The notes: generated by a model from the sequence alone, not told the origin. A DNA stretch of 64,000 bases from an uncultured Alphaproteobacteria bacterium (GCA_934276735.1 CAKQTG010000001.1:186001-250000), one strand, 5' to 3'; positions 1 to 9,845 are shown, numbered from the stretch's first letter. Numbers and translations: made by a program.

Positions 1-857
1 GCGCCAATAAAGCCCAATTCTTCGCCCAGCATTGTGAATATAAAATCGGTCTGTTTTTCAGGCAAAAATGACTGTTGTGATTGTGACCCATTCAGATATC
101 CTTTGCCTGTAATTCCGCCGGACCCAAACGCGATTTTCGCCTGGTTTATCTGGTAACCGGCACCGCGCGCATCGTGATCGGGATCAATAAACGTTATTAT
201 ACGGTCGCGCTGGTAATCATGCAGGCCCCCATACCAAACAACCGGGGCCGCCATCAGACCCAAAATTGCGGCGATAATAAACCACTTTTTCTGGGCACCG
301 ACGATATAGAAAACACCGACCGTAATCATACCCATTGACAATGCCGTTCCTAAATCTGGTTGTGCCACAATCAATCCAAACGGCACCAGCAACATTGCAA
401 TCGGCACCAGGTAATTTTTTATCTGGGACAATTCAACCGAATTCATCCATGCAAAATAACGCGCCAACGCCAGCACCAGCGCAATCTTTATCAATTCTGA
501 TGGCTGTATATGAATAAAACCTAAATTCAACCAACGTTGCGCCCCCATACCGGTGTGCCCGACAAACGTCACCAGAATTATCATTATCAACGCGATTGCA
601 TAAATCAAATATGCTGATTTTATCCACGTCTTGATATTTGTAAATGCGGCAAAGAAAAATACAACAAACCCTAACAATATTTTCATCAATTGGGACAAGG
701 CAAACGGTTGCCATGCGCCACCGCCCGCCGAATACAACACAACAATTGACGTCGCCAGCACCAAACACATTGGCGTGAACAATGCAACCGAAAAACGCGA
801 CAGTTTTTCAGAAAATGTCATCATACTTGCATTAGAAACGCGTGTCAGTCGTGCCAT
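1..857 (-). CDS. rodA: Rod shape-determining protein RodA (partial, C-terminus off the window)
   Basis: SEDS-family peptidoglycan glycosyltransferase of the inner membrane that works with PBP2 in side-wall growth. The reverse strand from 857 reads MARLTRVSNASMM and continues with hydrophobic segments and family-type stretches GAQRWL, PSELIKI and QPDLGTA, so the reading frame is open to base 1; the last membrane helices and the stop lie outside. The ATG starts one base after the mrdA stop codon, so the two genes are surely translated together from the mreC-mreD-mrdA-rodA unit. FtsW is the other family member it could be, but the position after mrdA argues for RodA. Confidence 0.93.
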   Translation of the reverse strand, partial: MARLTRVSNASMMTFSEKLSRFSVALFTPMCLVLATSIVVLYSAGGGAWQPFALSQLMKILLGFVVFFFAAFTNIKTWIKSAYLIYAIALIMIILVTFVGHTGMGAQRWLNLGFIHIQPSELIKIALVLALARYFAWMNSVELSQIKNYLVPIAMLLVPFGLIVAQPDLGTALSMGMITVGVFYIVGAQKKWFIIAAILGLMAAPVVWYGGLHDYQRDRIITFIDPDHDARGAGYQINQAKIAFGSGGITGKGYLNGSQSQQSFLPEKQTDFIFTMLGEELGFIG

Positions 858-858
858 A

Positions 859-2634
859 CTATTTACTACCTTTTAATAATTCTCGCATTACGGCGGCCGC
901 AGTGCGTGCGGCAGAACCACTGCCACCACTATGTTCTGTAATAACACATACAGCATATTTTGGATTGGTCAGTGGTGCATACCCTACAAACAATCCATGA
1001 TTACGCATGTGCCACTTTAATTGTTCATTAGTTAAAACACCGCTTTTACGTTCAGCCTTGGAAATACTGCGCACCTGAGATGTTCCTGTTTTTCCGCCCA
1101 TCTTTGCACCAGCAACATTTATCGCACTGCCAGCGGCAGTCCCCCCGGGACGCGTTACCTGTTCCAGACCGTTCATCACATATTTTATATTTTTCGGTTG
1201 CAGCCCCAATGAATCAAATTCCGGTTTTTTATCCGTCATAATCAGACGCGGACGCACAACACGATTCGACACTGTGCGTGCAATCATTACACACAATTGC
1301 ATACAATTTGCCAGAATAAAACCTTGACCAATGCCGGAAATAATCGTGTCGCCATGCACCCAACGTGCGCCAACATTTTTTTCCTTCCAGTATCTGTCAG
1401 GAATAACACCGGGCATTTCGCGTGACAAAATATCGTCCATATATTTTTCCGTAAACCCCAGTTTTAATGCCATCTTGCGAATTGCATCAATACCGATACG
1501 CAATGCCATCTGGTAAAAATATATGTCGCAAGAATGTTTCAATGCGCCCGCCAGGTCAACCCAACCGTGACCTTTGGCCTCCCAGCAATGATACCGCCGG
1601 TCGCCATAGTCCCAGTGTCCTGGGCAAAACACTTTTTCGGTCGGGGTAATTGCCCCTGATTCCAGTCCCGCCAAAGCCACAACAATTTTAAATGTAGAGC
1701 CAGGTGGATATAGTCCTTCGACCACCTTGTTCATAAATGGTTTAGCAACGTCACTGCGCAGCGATGCCATATATTCATCACCATCATCAGATGTAAAATT
1801 ATTCGGGTCAAAACTGGGAGTCGACACCATCGCCAGAATATTACCTGTTTCAATTTCCAGTGCAACACCACATCCTGCCCGATGTGTGGTTAATGCGTCA
1901 TATAATTTACGTTGGGCCGCGTCATTTATAGTTGTTTGCAGATTATTGCCCAATTGTGGCGCAACGTATTGTGATTTATCTTCGCCCGTGACACGACCAA
2001 CCGCGTTAGTTATCATTACTGTTTGACCGGGCGTCCCAGCCAACGTGTCATCAAAACGTTTTTCCAAACCGGTTATACCCTGGGTAAAAAATGGCGCGTT
2101 TGGAATTGAATTTTTAGGTGCACCGACATAGCCAAACACCTGGGCACCGGCAGGACCCATTTCATACACGCGGGCAAACCCACTGGCCACGCGCAACCCC
2201 GGCAGATTACGCGCCTGTAATTTTGCTAATTTTTCCCAGTTTGTATTTTCACTGACCAAGACCGGTTGAAAACGTGGTTGCTTTTTTATCTTGGCACGGA
2301 TTTTTTCCACCCGCTTTGGCCGCAGGTTTAATTCCGCCGTCACCGTTTCAATCAGCGCGTCCAGGTCTGTTGCCTCTTCGGGAATAATGTAAATCCGATA
2401 TATTGGCGCGTCACGCGATATTGGCGTGCCAGATGCAGACATAATTTTTCCGCGTTCAGGCATATTTATCTGGATACGGAACGAATTATTCTCGCTCTTG
2501 CGAGTATATTCACGATAATTAAACACCTGCATCTGTAACATGCGCAAAACCAACACAGACGTCAGCACCGCGCCAGTGGTCAAAAATAATGCTGCACGCC
2601 GGTCAAATGTTTGGGCAACTTCTTTATCTATCAT
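859..2634 (-). CDS. mrdA: Penicillin-binding protein 2 (elongasome transpeptidase)
   Basis: DD-transpeptidase that cross-links peptidoglycan during elongation and pairs with RodA. The 591-residue protein has one N-terminal membrane anchor (about residues 14-32), a dimerisation region, and a transpeptidase domain with the catalytic S313-T-F-K316, the SCD motif at 368-370 and the KTGT box at 515-518. Length is normal for class B PBP2. Its start overlaps the end of mreD by 11 bp and its stop is one base before rodA, an arrangement typical of one operon. All active-site motifs are present, so it should be functional. Confidence 0.97.
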   Translation of the reverse strand: MIDKEVAQTFDRRAALFLTTGAVLTSVLVLRMLQMQVFNYREYTRKSENNSFRIQINMPERGKIMSASGTPISRDAPIYRIYIIPEEATDLDALIETVTAELNLRPKRVEKIRAKIKKQPRFQPVLVSENTNWEKLAKLQARNLPGLRVASGFARVYEMGPAGAQVFGYVGAPKNSIPNAPFFTQGITGLEKRFDDTLAGTPGQTVMITNAVGRVTGEDKSQYVAPQLGNNLQTTINDAAQRKLYDALTTHRAGCGVALEIETGNILAMVSTPSFDPNNFTSDDGDEYMASLRSDVAKPFMNKVVEGLYPPGSTFKIVVALAGLESGAITPTEKVFCPGHWDYGDRRYHCWEAKGHGWVDLAGALKHSCDIYFYQMALRIGIDAIRKMALKLGFTEKYMDDILSREMPGVIPDRYWKEKNVGARWVHGDTIISGIGQGFILANCMQLCVMIARTVSNRVVRPRLIMTDKKPEFDSLGLQPKNIKYVMNGLEQVTRPGGTAAGSAINVAGAKMGGKTGTSQVRSISKAERKSGVLTNEQLKWHMRNHGLFVGYAPLTNPKYAVCVITEHSGGSGSAARTAAAVMRELLKGSK

Positions 2635-3082
2635 ATTGCGCCCTCTCGATTACTGCGGTGATTGGGGTGTATAATGTGGCAACCCATACGAACATCCATA
2701 TATCACGCCCCAGGTTTGCCCACCCCATATGTGAACAGAATAACAACAACGTGCCAACGCCAAAGAACACAACAAATGGCACAAACGCACGATCTGATGC
2801 GCGTGTTAAATCAATATATCCCTGGAATCCATTTACCGCATATGCAAAACAATACAATGCTGTCCAAAACAATGTTGTGTTTGAATTATAATCAATTAAA
2901 AAACAAAATATTACCGAAATCAATGGAAACCACGATGTTGGCCGCACAAAAGAACAATAAAAAATTGGTATCAACGCCAGCACGCCCGCTGGATTCCATA
3001 TTGGCACAGCCAAACGCCACAACGCAATTACCAGTAAAAACGGTGTGGCGTGACGTAAAAATTTTAAGATATCTGTCTTCAT
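2624..3082 (-). CDS. mreD: Rod shape-determining protein MreD
   Basis: Small integral membrane protein of the elongasome. The 152 residues are strongly hydrophobic, with about five predicted membrane segments; sequence conservation in this family is weak, so the call relies on hydropathy plus position between mreC and mrdA. It overlaps mreC by 4 bp (ATGA) and mrdA by 11 bp, showing tight translational coupling. Confidence 0.88.
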   Translation of the reverse strand: MKTDILKFLRHATPFLLVIALWRLAVPIWNPAGVLALIPIFYCSFVRPTSWFPLISVIFCFLIDYNSNTTLFWTALYCFAYAVNGFQGYIDLTRASDRAFVPFVVFFGVGTLLLFCSHMGWANLGRDIWMFVWVATLYTPITAVIERAQYDR

Positions 3083-3900
3083 TTATATTCGTGCGTTGTG
3101 TCAAATTGTAAAACCATCACACGGGACAGTTTTGAAACCGGCGTAACCTTTACATGATTATCGCGCGTCATTTCACCGACAATAATCCCTGCCGGCAAAA
3201 TACCACTGATATTACTGGTCACAACTTTGATACCAAGTGTTGGTTCAAATTCTGGGTCACTGAAAAATCCCATTATTGGATGCGTACCACCAGTGCCAGT
3301 CATGAAACCATACACCTCGGACCCGGCAATGCGCACCGCAATATTTGAATCAGAATCGGTCAATGCGCGAACACGCGTAAATCCAGATGCCGCGTCAATA
3401 ACAATTCCAACCAATGTTCCATCTGTGGATACGACAACCATACCTGGTGCAATACCGTCACGCGACCCCTTGTTTAACAAAAATGTATTATGGTGAAATG
3501 CCGATGTATCATGAATAATATCAGCCAAGACAGTCTTGTATGGCGAAGAGTGGATAATATCCAATTCACGTGCCAGTTTTTGATTTTCAGCAATTGCCAC
3601 ATCACACGTATTTTTATCCGCCAATGCCGCATCTAGACGAACACGCAATTCTTCATTTTCCGCCCGCAGGTTTGCTAATTCATGAATATTTGAAATCAGA
3701 TTTCCTGTTGCACGCACTGGCCACGTCACAATATCACCAACAGCACCGGCCACCGGAACAACGATATGCCCCATTGCGTTCATAATTTTATAATCAGGCT
3801 TTGCAATCATAATATAGATAAAAATGACCGGCAATGCCGCTGCCGCGACAGCCGATTTTATCAATGTTTGCACCCGCGAAGATAATTTATTCTGGTTCAT
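3079..3900 (-). CDS. mreC: Rod shape-determining protein MreC
   Basis: Bitopic elongasome protein: a short cytoplasmic tail, one membrane helix (about residues 15-32), a coiled coil rich in Leu and Glu (about 66-105) and a periplasmic beta-rich domain containing NKGSRDGIAPGMVVV, a typical MreC stretch. At 273 residues it has the usual length. It begins the minus-strand unit mreC-mreD-mrdA-rodA and is divergent from rpmI. mreB, usually just before mreC, is not in this position; the neighbouring gene is a ribosomal one, so mreB must be elsewhere. Confidence 0.95.
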   Translation of the reverse strand: MNQNKLSSRVQTLIKSAVAAAALPVIFIYIMIAKPDYKIMNAMGHIVVPVAGAVGDIVTWPVRATGNLISNIHELANLRAENEELRVRLDAALADKNTCDVAIAENQKLARELDIIHSSPYKTVLADIIHDTSAFHHNTFLLNKGSRDGIAPGMVVVSTDGTLVGIVIDAASGFTRVRALTDSDSNIAVRIAGSEVYGFMTGTGGTHPIMGFFSDPEFEPTLGIKVVTSNISGILPAGIIVGEMTRDNHVKVTPVSKLSRVMVLQFDTTHEYK

Positions 3901-4039
3901 CGGCCACCAGTTTAGACACTAAAAATCAGATATTCAATAAAAACTTGATTTTTCCTTTAATTATGTCACAATCAGATGGCAGTAAAACAAATCCGAAATG
4001 GCAGGCATTGCCATCAGGATACTAAAAAAAGGTGAAAAA

Positions 4040-4243
4040 ATGCCAAAACTGAAAACAAAGTCGTACTTGAAAAAGCGCGCATCGATGACTGCGACCGGTA
4101 AAATCCGTGTTGCCCGTAATGCCCACAAGAAACTGTTACGTCATAAATCTGCACGTGCAAACAACGCAGGTTCTAAACCACAGTATCTGAATGATAATAT
4201 GACCGGTCAGGCGAAAATCTTGGCCCCATATGGTTTGAAATAA
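4040..4243 (+). CDS. rpmI: 50S ribosomal protein L35
   Basis: Structural protein of the large ribosomal subunit, 67 residues, very basic, beginning MPKLKTKSYLKKR, which is the family's usual N-terminus. An upstream in-frame ATG at 3998 would add 14 residues not seen in L35, so the start at 4040 is preferred; it is preceded by a purine-rich AAAAAAAGGTG Shine-Dalgarno region. rplT follows after 16 bp. infC, the normal first gene of the infC-rpmI-rplT operon, is missing here. Confidence 0.97.
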   Translation: MPKLKTKSYLKKRASMTATGKIRVARNAHKKLLRHKSARANNAGSKPQYLNDNMTGQAKILAPYGLK

Positions 4244-4259
4244 TTAAAGGGGTATTAAG

Positions 4260-4628
4260 ATGGCAAGAGTAAAACGCGGAACAACCGTAAAACAAAAACA
4301 TAACAAAATCTTGGCCCGTGCCAAAGGGTATCTGGGTCGCCACAGCACAACATACCGTGCCGCCCGTGAAAAAACGGAAAAAGCCGGTCAGTATGCATAT
4401 CGCGATCGTCGCGTTAAAAAACGCGAATTCCGCGGGTTGTGGATTGTCCGTATCAATGCCGCTGTTCGCAGCAATGGCTTGACATACAGCCAATTTATGA
4501 ATGGCCTGAGAAAGGCCGGTGTTGCCCTGGATCGCAAGGTCTTGGCAGAAATGGCGTATGCTGGGGACGAAAACTTTGCCAAATTGGTCGAAGTTGCAAA
4601 ACGATTTATTGTCGCCGAATCTAAATAA
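4260..4628 (+). CDS. rplT: 50S ribosomal protein L20
   Basis: Early-assembling 23S rRNA-binding protein, 122 residues, beginning MARVKRGTTVKQKHNKILA with the long basic helix of the family. In other bacteria L20 represses its own operon, but I see no clear pseudoknot target here. It lies 16 bp after rpmI with AAGGGGTATTAAG as ribosome binding site and is followed by an intrinsic terminator before pheS. Confidence 0.98.
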   Translation: MARVKRGTTVKQKHNKILARAKGYLGRHSTTYRAAREKTEKAGQYAYRDRRVKKREFRGLWIVRINAAVRSNGLTYSQFMNGLRKAGVALDRKVLAEMAYAGDENFAKLVEVAKRFIVAESK

Positions 4629-4660
4629 CCCTTGGCGGCGGGTAGTTGTTTTGTCATAAT

Positions 4661-4690
4661 AAAAGCCGTAGAGATACGGCTTTTATTTTT
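4661..4690 (+). terminator. Intrinsic terminator after rplT
   Basis: AAAAGCCGTA (4661-4670), loop GAGA, TACGGCTTTT (4675-4684), then ATTTTT. A perfect 10-bp stem with U-tract between rplT and pheS. Since it sits just 17 bp before the pheS start it could also act as an attenuator, but no leader peptide is evident. Confidence 0.85.
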
Positions 4691-4706
4691 TAGAAGGTAG
4701 ATAAAT

Positions 4707-5654
4707 ATGCTGGAACAAATAAAAAATATAAAAACACTTGATGAATTACAGGCGTTATATGCCGCAACATTTGGTAAAAATGGAACAATGACATTGCGGC
4801 TGCGCCAGATGAAAGACCTGGATAATAATGCGCGTGCGGCATTAAATGATGAAAATACCGCATTGCGTGCAGCATTTAAAACACGCCAGTCAGAGATAGA
4901 GCAGGCGGTTTTAATGGAAAAATTAGCGTCACAAAAACTGGACGCAACATTAAACCCAATGCCGGAATCCCGCGGTGGACTGCATCCACAGACGCGTGCG
5001 CTGGCTGATGTATCGGCAATTCTGGAATCATTTGGGTATACAATGCAAACTGGGCCCGAGGTCGAAGATGACTGGCATAACTTTACTGCACTGAATACGC
5101 CAGAATATCACCCTGCGCGTGATATGCAAGATACGTTCTTTCTGGGCAATCATAATGTATTGCGCACTCAGACATCGGCTATTCAAATTCGCAGTATGGA
5201 AAAATTAGGCGTTCCAATTAAAATTTTTGGCGTTGGCGCAACATATCGTAAAGAAATGGACGCAACCCATGCACCAATGTTCCACCAGATAGAGGGCCTG
5301 TATATTGATAAAAACGTAACAATGCGTGACCTGATTGGTGACGTCAAAGCGTTTTTACAGAAATTCTTTGAAATAGACGACGTTAAATTGCGTATTCGTC
5401 CGTCTTATTTCCCGTTCACCGAACCAAGTATTGAAATTGATATATTATGGCAGGGTAAAAAGTGGTTGGAAATTATGGGTGCCGGTATGGTGCATCCGAA
5501 TGTGTTGCGCAATTGCGGCATAAATCCAGATGAATACCAGGGTTTTGCATTTGGTTTCGGTTGGGACAGATTGGCCATGTTGAAATATGGTCTGAATGAT
5601 ATTCGCCAGTTTTATGATGGCGATATTCGTTGGTTAGAAAATGCTGATATTTAA
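4707..5654 (+). CDS. pheS: Phenylalanine-tRNA ligase alpha subunit
   Basis: Catalytic subunit of the (alpha-beta)2 phenylalanyl-tRNA synthetase. The 315-residue protein has the N-terminal coiled-coil region and the class II core, with motif 2 (GATYRKEMDATHAPMFHQIEG) and motif 3 (GFGWDRLAMLKYG) near the end. It is slightly shorter than many homologues because the N-terminal coiled coil is compact. Ribosome binding site GAAGG lies 9-13 bases before ATG 4707. pheT follows after 15 bp. Confidence 0.98.
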   Translation: MLEQIKNIKTLDELQALYAATFGKNGTMTLRLRQMKDLDNNARAALNDENTALRAAFKTRQSEIEQAVLMEKLASQKLDATLNPMPESRGGLHPQTRALADVSAILESFGYTMQTGPEVEDDWHNFTALNTPEYHPARDMQDTFFLGNHNVLRTQTSAIQIRSMEKLGVPIKIFGVGATYRKEMDATHAPMFHQIEGLYIDKNVTMRDLIGDVKAFLQKFFEIDDVKLRIRPSYFPFTEPSIEIDILWQGKKWLEIMGAGMVHPNVLRNCGINPDEYQGFAFGFGWDRLAMLKYGLNDIRQFYDGDIRWLENADI

Positions 5655-5669
5655 TGTGGGGGTTTTGTT

Positions 5670-7973
5670 ATGAAATGGACACTTAGTTGGTTAAACGATT
5701 ATTTAAAAACTGATGCGTCGGCCGCAGAAATATCAGATACATTGACGCGCACAGGATTGGAAGTCGAAGATTTAATTATCCCGGTTGCGCCGATTGCCGC
5801 CAAGATTGTGAAATGTGACGCAATGGCTGACAGTGACCATCTGCATGTATTACAGGTAGACGATGGCACCGGCATATTACGCCAGGTTGTATGTGGCGCA
5901 CCAAATGCACGCGTAGGATTGATTTCTGCACTGGCGTTGCCAGGTTGTGTTATCCAGGGTCATGAAATTTCGGCCGGAAAATTGCGCGGGGTTATGTCAA
6001 ACGGCATGATGTGCAGTGGCGCAGAACTGGGTATAAATGATGATAACAGCGGTATTATTGAATTACCAAACAATACTGTGATTGGCACACCTGTGATGGA
6101 CACACCAATTGTATTTGACGCAGGCATAACACCAAATCGTCCGGATTATCTGGCGGTGCGCGGGATTGCGCATGATTTGGCCGCAGCAGGTGTGGGCGAA
6201 TATATCGTTCCAAATGATGACGTATTACCATTACAAAAAACATCGCGTAATGTGGTAATAAGAACAGACCGTTGTCCGGTGTATCAATTCTGTGAAATCA
6301 ATGGAATCAACGTTTGCCCATCTGATAAAAAAATTGCGTCACGTTTGGCGGCAATTGGTATCAATCCGAAAAATGCGCCAATTGATGCAACAAATTATAT
6401 CTGTTTTGACATGGCACAACCAATGCACTGTTTTGACGCCGATGAAATTCATGGTGATATTGTTGTGCGTATGGCGACGCCGGGCGAAAAATTTACCGAC
6501 CTGTTTGGGACAGAACATGAATTAACCGACAGTGATATGGTTATTGCCGATGATATGGGGATTCTGGCACTGGCTGGTGTAATTGGTGGTGCGCGTGGTG
6601 CAACCACAGATAAAACGAAAAATATTATCCTGGAAAGTGCGTATTTTAACCCTGTATCTGTGCGAAAATCAGCCAAACGTATTGGCGTGTCAACCGATGC
6701 GTCATACCGTTATGAACGCGGAATTAATCCAACAATTACCGGTATTGCATTGGCGTGGGCCGCTAAAATAATTACAGACGCATGTGGCGGAAAAATCACA
6801 GGTGTCGGTTGTAGTGGAAAAATACCATATGAAAAAACGATTATAAAATATCGTCCGGAATTATTCTTGGCCAAGACCGGTATTGATATGCCGGCCGACA
6901 CGCAACGTGAAATATTTGAACGCCTGGGGTTTGTTGTTGATGTAAAAGGTGATGATTGGAACGTTACACCACGCGCCGCGCGTGTTGATATCACAATTCC
7001 AGAAAACCTGGTTGCAGAATTATTGCGTATATATGGATATGACAAACTGGCCAATGTTGCGACGCATGTTGCAGACGACGCGGCACCGCATGATGATTTT
7101 TACATGAATACAAAATCAGAATTGGCAGCGCGTGGTTTATATGAATGTAAATCGTTCGGTTTTGGCAATTCAAAAACTGAACAAATGATTTCTGATAAGC
7201 CTGTTACCCCAGTAACAAACCCAATTGTTACGGATATGGACACGGCGCGAAATTCGCTGTTGGGTAACATGTTACAATTTGTTGCTAATAATGAAAAACG
7301 CGGATTTCCAAACCTGGCTATGTTTGAATTGGGCACCGTATTTGATGGCGATATGCCTGGCGCACAACATACCCAGATTTGTATTATTCGCACCGGTGTA
7401 AACGCACCACGTCATTGGTCGGGCCGTAATCGCGCATATGATATATATGATGTCAAGGCGGACCTGGTATCACTGATGCACGGCCAGAATTTCACCGTAT
7501 CAACCGATAATCCGCCACGTTGGGCGCATCCGTTCCGCTATGGCGCGATTTACCAAGGCAAGAAAAAGATTGCCGAATTTGGTGAATTGTCCCCGATTGT
7601 TGCACGTGCAATGAAAATCAAAATAAACGTAATGATTGCAATTGTGGACGATGTGAAAAATTTACCGGCACCACGCAAACCGCGCGAAGCAAAAATATCT
7701 GAATTCCAGCCGATAACGCGCGATTTTGCATTTATCGTTACCAGCGATATGCCAGCTGAAAAGATTATGGCGGCGGCGCGTGGCGCGGATAAACGTATAA
7801 CCGATGTGGTTGTGTTTGACGCGTTTGCAATGCCAAACGGGGACAAGTCGATTGCAATCACGGTTACAATTATCCCGACGGATAATATGTCTGATACAGA
7901 TTTGATGGAATTACAAAACAATGTCATCAAAAATGTAGAGGTAAAATGTAACGCAAAAATACGTGATAAATAA
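5670..7973 (+). CDS. pheT: Phenylalanine-tRNA ligase beta subunit
   Basis: Beta subunit carrying tRNA-binding and editing functions. The 767 residues show an N-terminal EMAP-II-like tRNA-binding domain (about 40-150), B3/B4 editing domain (ESAYFNPVSVRKSAKRIGVSTDASYRYERG), the B5 domain and a C-terminal anticodon-binding domain ending near residue 767. Length is normal. Same transcription unit as pheS; followed by a bidirectional terminator shared with convergent ychF. Confidence 0.98.
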   Translation: MKWTLSWLNDYLKTDASAAEISDTLTRTGLEVEDLIIPVAPIAAKIVKCDAMADSDHLHVLQVDDGTGILRQVVCGAPNARVGLISALALPGCVIQGHEISAGKLRGVMSNGMMCSGAELGINDDNSGIIELPNNTVIGTPVMDTPIVFDAGITPNRPDYLAVRGIAHDLAAAGVGEYIVPNDDVLPLQKTSRNVVIRTDRCPVYQFCEINGINVCPSDKKIASRLAAIGINPKNAPIDATNYICFDMAQPMHCFDADEIHGDIVVRMATPGEKFTDLFGTEHELTDSDMVIADDMGILALAGVIGGARGATTDKTKNIILESAYFNPVSVRKSAKRIGVSTDASYRYERGINPTITGIALAWAAKIITDACGGKITGVGCSGKIPYEKTIIKYRPELFLAKTGIDMPADTQREIFERLGFVVDVKGDDWNVTPRAARVDITIPENLVAELLRIYGYDKLANVATHVADDAAPHDDFYMNTKSELAARGLYECKSFGFGNSKTEQMISDKPVTPVTNPIVTDMDTARNSLLGNMLQFVANNEKRGFPNLAMFELGTVFDGDMPGAQHTQICIIRTGVNAPRHWSGRNRAYDIYDVKADLVSLMHGQNFTVSTDNPPRWAHPFRYGAIYQGKKKIAEFGELSPIVARAMKIKINVMIAIVDDVKNLPAPRKPREAKISEFQPITRDFAFIVTSDMPAEKIMAAARGADKRITDVVVFDAFAMPNGDKSIAITVTIIPTDNMSDTDLMELQNNVIKNVEVKCNAKIRDK

Positions 7974-7984
7974 GTAAAAAAAAT

Positions 7985-8008
7985 ACCGGCTTTTGCCGGT
8001 GTTTTTTT
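7985..8008. terminator. Bidirectional terminator between pheT and ychF
   Basis: ACCGGC TTTT GCCGGT stem-loop with A-tract on the left and T-tract on the right, placed between convergent pheT and ychF, so it can stop transcription from both sides. Confidence 0.85.
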
Positions 8009-8014
8009 ATATTT

Positions 8015-9094
8015 TTAATTATTAAATAGAAAGTGACAAATATCGCCGTCTTGCATAATATATTCTTTGCCAACCAGGCGCATTTTGCCGGCTTCTTTGA
8101 CCGCAACCTCGCCACCATATTCAATATAATCGGCCGGTGAAATAATTTCGGCACGAATAAAACCACGTTCAAAATCAGTATGAATTTTACCGGCGGCCTG
8201 GGGTGCGGTCATGCCACGTGTAATAGTCCAGGCGTGTGCTTCCTTGGGACCAACGGTATAAAATGTTTGCAGACCTAGTGTTTCATATCCTGTTTTTATA
8301 ATCTGGTCCAGGCCGGATTCAGATAATCCCAAATCGTCCAAGAACATCTTGCGTTCGTCTGGATCAACAATTTGCGAAATTTCCATTTCTATTTTTGATG
8401 AAATTACCAAAACGGGCGCAACTGCCCCATATTTTGCCCGGACGGCATCGGAATATTTATTACCGGTTGCGGCGGCCGATTCTTCGACATTACATACATA
8501 AATTACCGGCTTTGCCGTCAGCAAATTAAACGGCGATGCGTTGGCACCCGAATTACGCGCCGGCGTGCCAGCCGCCAATCCAGAACGAATAACATTTGCA
8601 TCGGCCAATAATTTTATTGCATTTTTATCCTGACCATGCGCCTTTTTTTCCAGGTTTTTAATCTGTTTATCCATACTTTCCATATCGGCCAGCATCAGTT
8701 CTGTTTCAATTGTTTCAATATCGTCCAACGGGTCAATTCGGCCATTTACATGCACAATATCGTCATTTTCAAAACAGCGCACAACATGAATAATCGCATC
8801 TGTTGATAAAATATTACCCAGAAATTTATTTCCCAATCCCTCGCCATTAGATGCACCACGAACCAGACCGGCAATATCAACAATTTCTAGTTGTGTTGGT
8901 ATAATTTTAGCACTGTTATCAACCGCAGCCAAATTTAACAATGTCTGGTCTGGGACAACAACACGACCAGTATTCGGTTCAATTGTACAAAACGGATAAT
9001 TTTGCGCGTCGGCCGCAGCCGATTGTGTCAGTGCATTAAACAGTGTTGATTTACCAACATTTGGTAATCCAACAATTCCACAATTGAATCCCAT
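8015..9094 (-). CDS. ychF: Ribosome-associated ATPase YchF (OLA1 family)
   Basis: Obg-family P-loop NTPase that prefers ATP. The 359-residue protein has GLPNVGKSTLFNAL (P-loop) at residues 7-20, DIAGLVRGAS as the G3 region, NVEE in place of the NKxD guanine-specificity motif (the hallmark of YchF), and the C-terminal TGS domain with YIMQDGDICHFLFNN. Ribosome binding site AAAGGA precedes the ATG. It is divergent from the SufD-like gene by 27 bp. Confidence 0.97.
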   Translation of the reverse strand: MGFNCGIVGLPNVGKSTLFNALTQSAAADAQNYPFCTIEPNTGRVVVPDQTLLNLAAVDNSAKIIPTQLEIVDIAGLVRGASNGEGLGNKFLGNILSTDAIIHVVRCFENDDIVHVNGRIDPLDDIETIETELMLADMESMDKQIKNLEKKAHGQDKNAIKLLADANVIRSGLAAGTPARNSGANASPFNLLTAKPVIYVCNVEESAAATGNKYSDAVRAKYGAVAPVLVISSKIEMEISQIVDPDERKMFLDDLGLSESGLDQIIKTGYETLGLQTFYTVGPKEAHAWTITRGMTAPQAAGKIHTDFERGFIRAEIISPADYIEYGGEVAVKEAGKMRLVGKEYIMQDGDICHFLFNN

Positions 9095-9121
9095 AACTAA
9101 ATCCTTTATAATGCGTTTAAT

Positions 9122-9793
9122 ATGTCATACATGTGGAATGAATTCAATATAAAAACCGTGCCAGCGGAAACAATTGTTTACCGCAATGGCATGTTTTGCC
9201 CGGAATTATCAACACTGGGTGGGACGGTTATTGATAAAAATTACGACGTTCCGGTTCATATAATATATGTTGGTGAAATTAGTGGTGAAAACCGGTTAAA
9301 TATTGATATTTTGGTCCCGGACCAACCGGTTATTTTATCGGTGCGTGTAAAAAATAATTTGCCGGCCTTTTTTAACATTTTTATCAAAAACACCGGGAAA
9401 AATTCTGAAATTCATGGCGGCGTATTGTTGGAAAATAATAACGATTTAACGTATAATATAACTGCTCATCATGCCGCACCCGACACGACCATTTGTGTAA
9501 AGTCTAAACTGGTTGCGGCTAAAAATACAAAATCAAAATTATATGGCACCGCCATTATTGAAAAAAATGCCGGAAATGCGATTTCTGATATTGCATTTTC
9601 GACCCTGGCGGATAAAACCGCACGAATCGAATTTATGCCGGCACAACGAATTTCATCGGTTCCAAAATCAGCCGATCACAGTGCATCAATATTTCACCCA
9701 TCAGATTGCCAGATTGAATATCTGCGTGGTGCAGGATTAGCCGGTGCGGAAACAATTGCCGCCATGCGCGAAGCGTTCATGAACGATTTATAA
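9122..9793 (+). CDS. Truncated SufD-like Fe-S cluster assembly protein
   Basis: The 223-residue product looks like the C-terminal half of SufB/SufD scaffold proteins: a beta-helix-type body and an ending with SADHSAS followed by IEYLRGAGLAGAETIAAMREAF, which matches the SHGAT...FYLRSRGL...A...F signature at the end of SufD. The His in SADHSAS is at the place of the conserved SufD histidine. The N-terminal half of a full SufD (400+ residues) is absent, and no sufB, sufC or sufS gene is near. It may be a reduced SufD working with a distant suf operon. Start ATG 9122 or, three codons later, ATG 9131 (MWNEF). Confidence 0.6.
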   Translation: MSYMWNEFNIKTVPAETIVYRNGMFCPELSTLGGTVIDKNYDVPVHIIYVGEISGENRLNIDILVPDQPVILSVRVKNNLPAFFNIFIKNTGKNSEIHGGVLLENNNDLTYNITAHHAAPDTTICVKSKLVAAKNTKSKLYGTAIIEKNAGNAISDIAFSTLADKTARIEFMPAQRISSVPKSADHSASIFHPSDCQIEYLRGAGLAGAETIAAMREAFMNDL

Positions 9794-9811
9794 AACGCAT
9801 ATTAAACATAA

Positions 9812-9845
9812 AAAACGCCCGGCAAACGTATGCTTGTCGGACATA
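9812..9845 (-). terminator. Putative terminator after rpmJ
   Basis: On the minus strand CCGACAAGC ATAC GTTTGCCGG forms a 9-bp stem (with G-U pairs) followed by GCGTTTTTT. It lies just downstream of rpmJ. Confidence 0.6.

Noticed and set aside
4661..4690. T-box or Phe leader-peptide attenuator before pheS
   Set aside because: No TGGN bulge motif and no Phe-rich short frame; the hairpin is a plain terminator after rplT.
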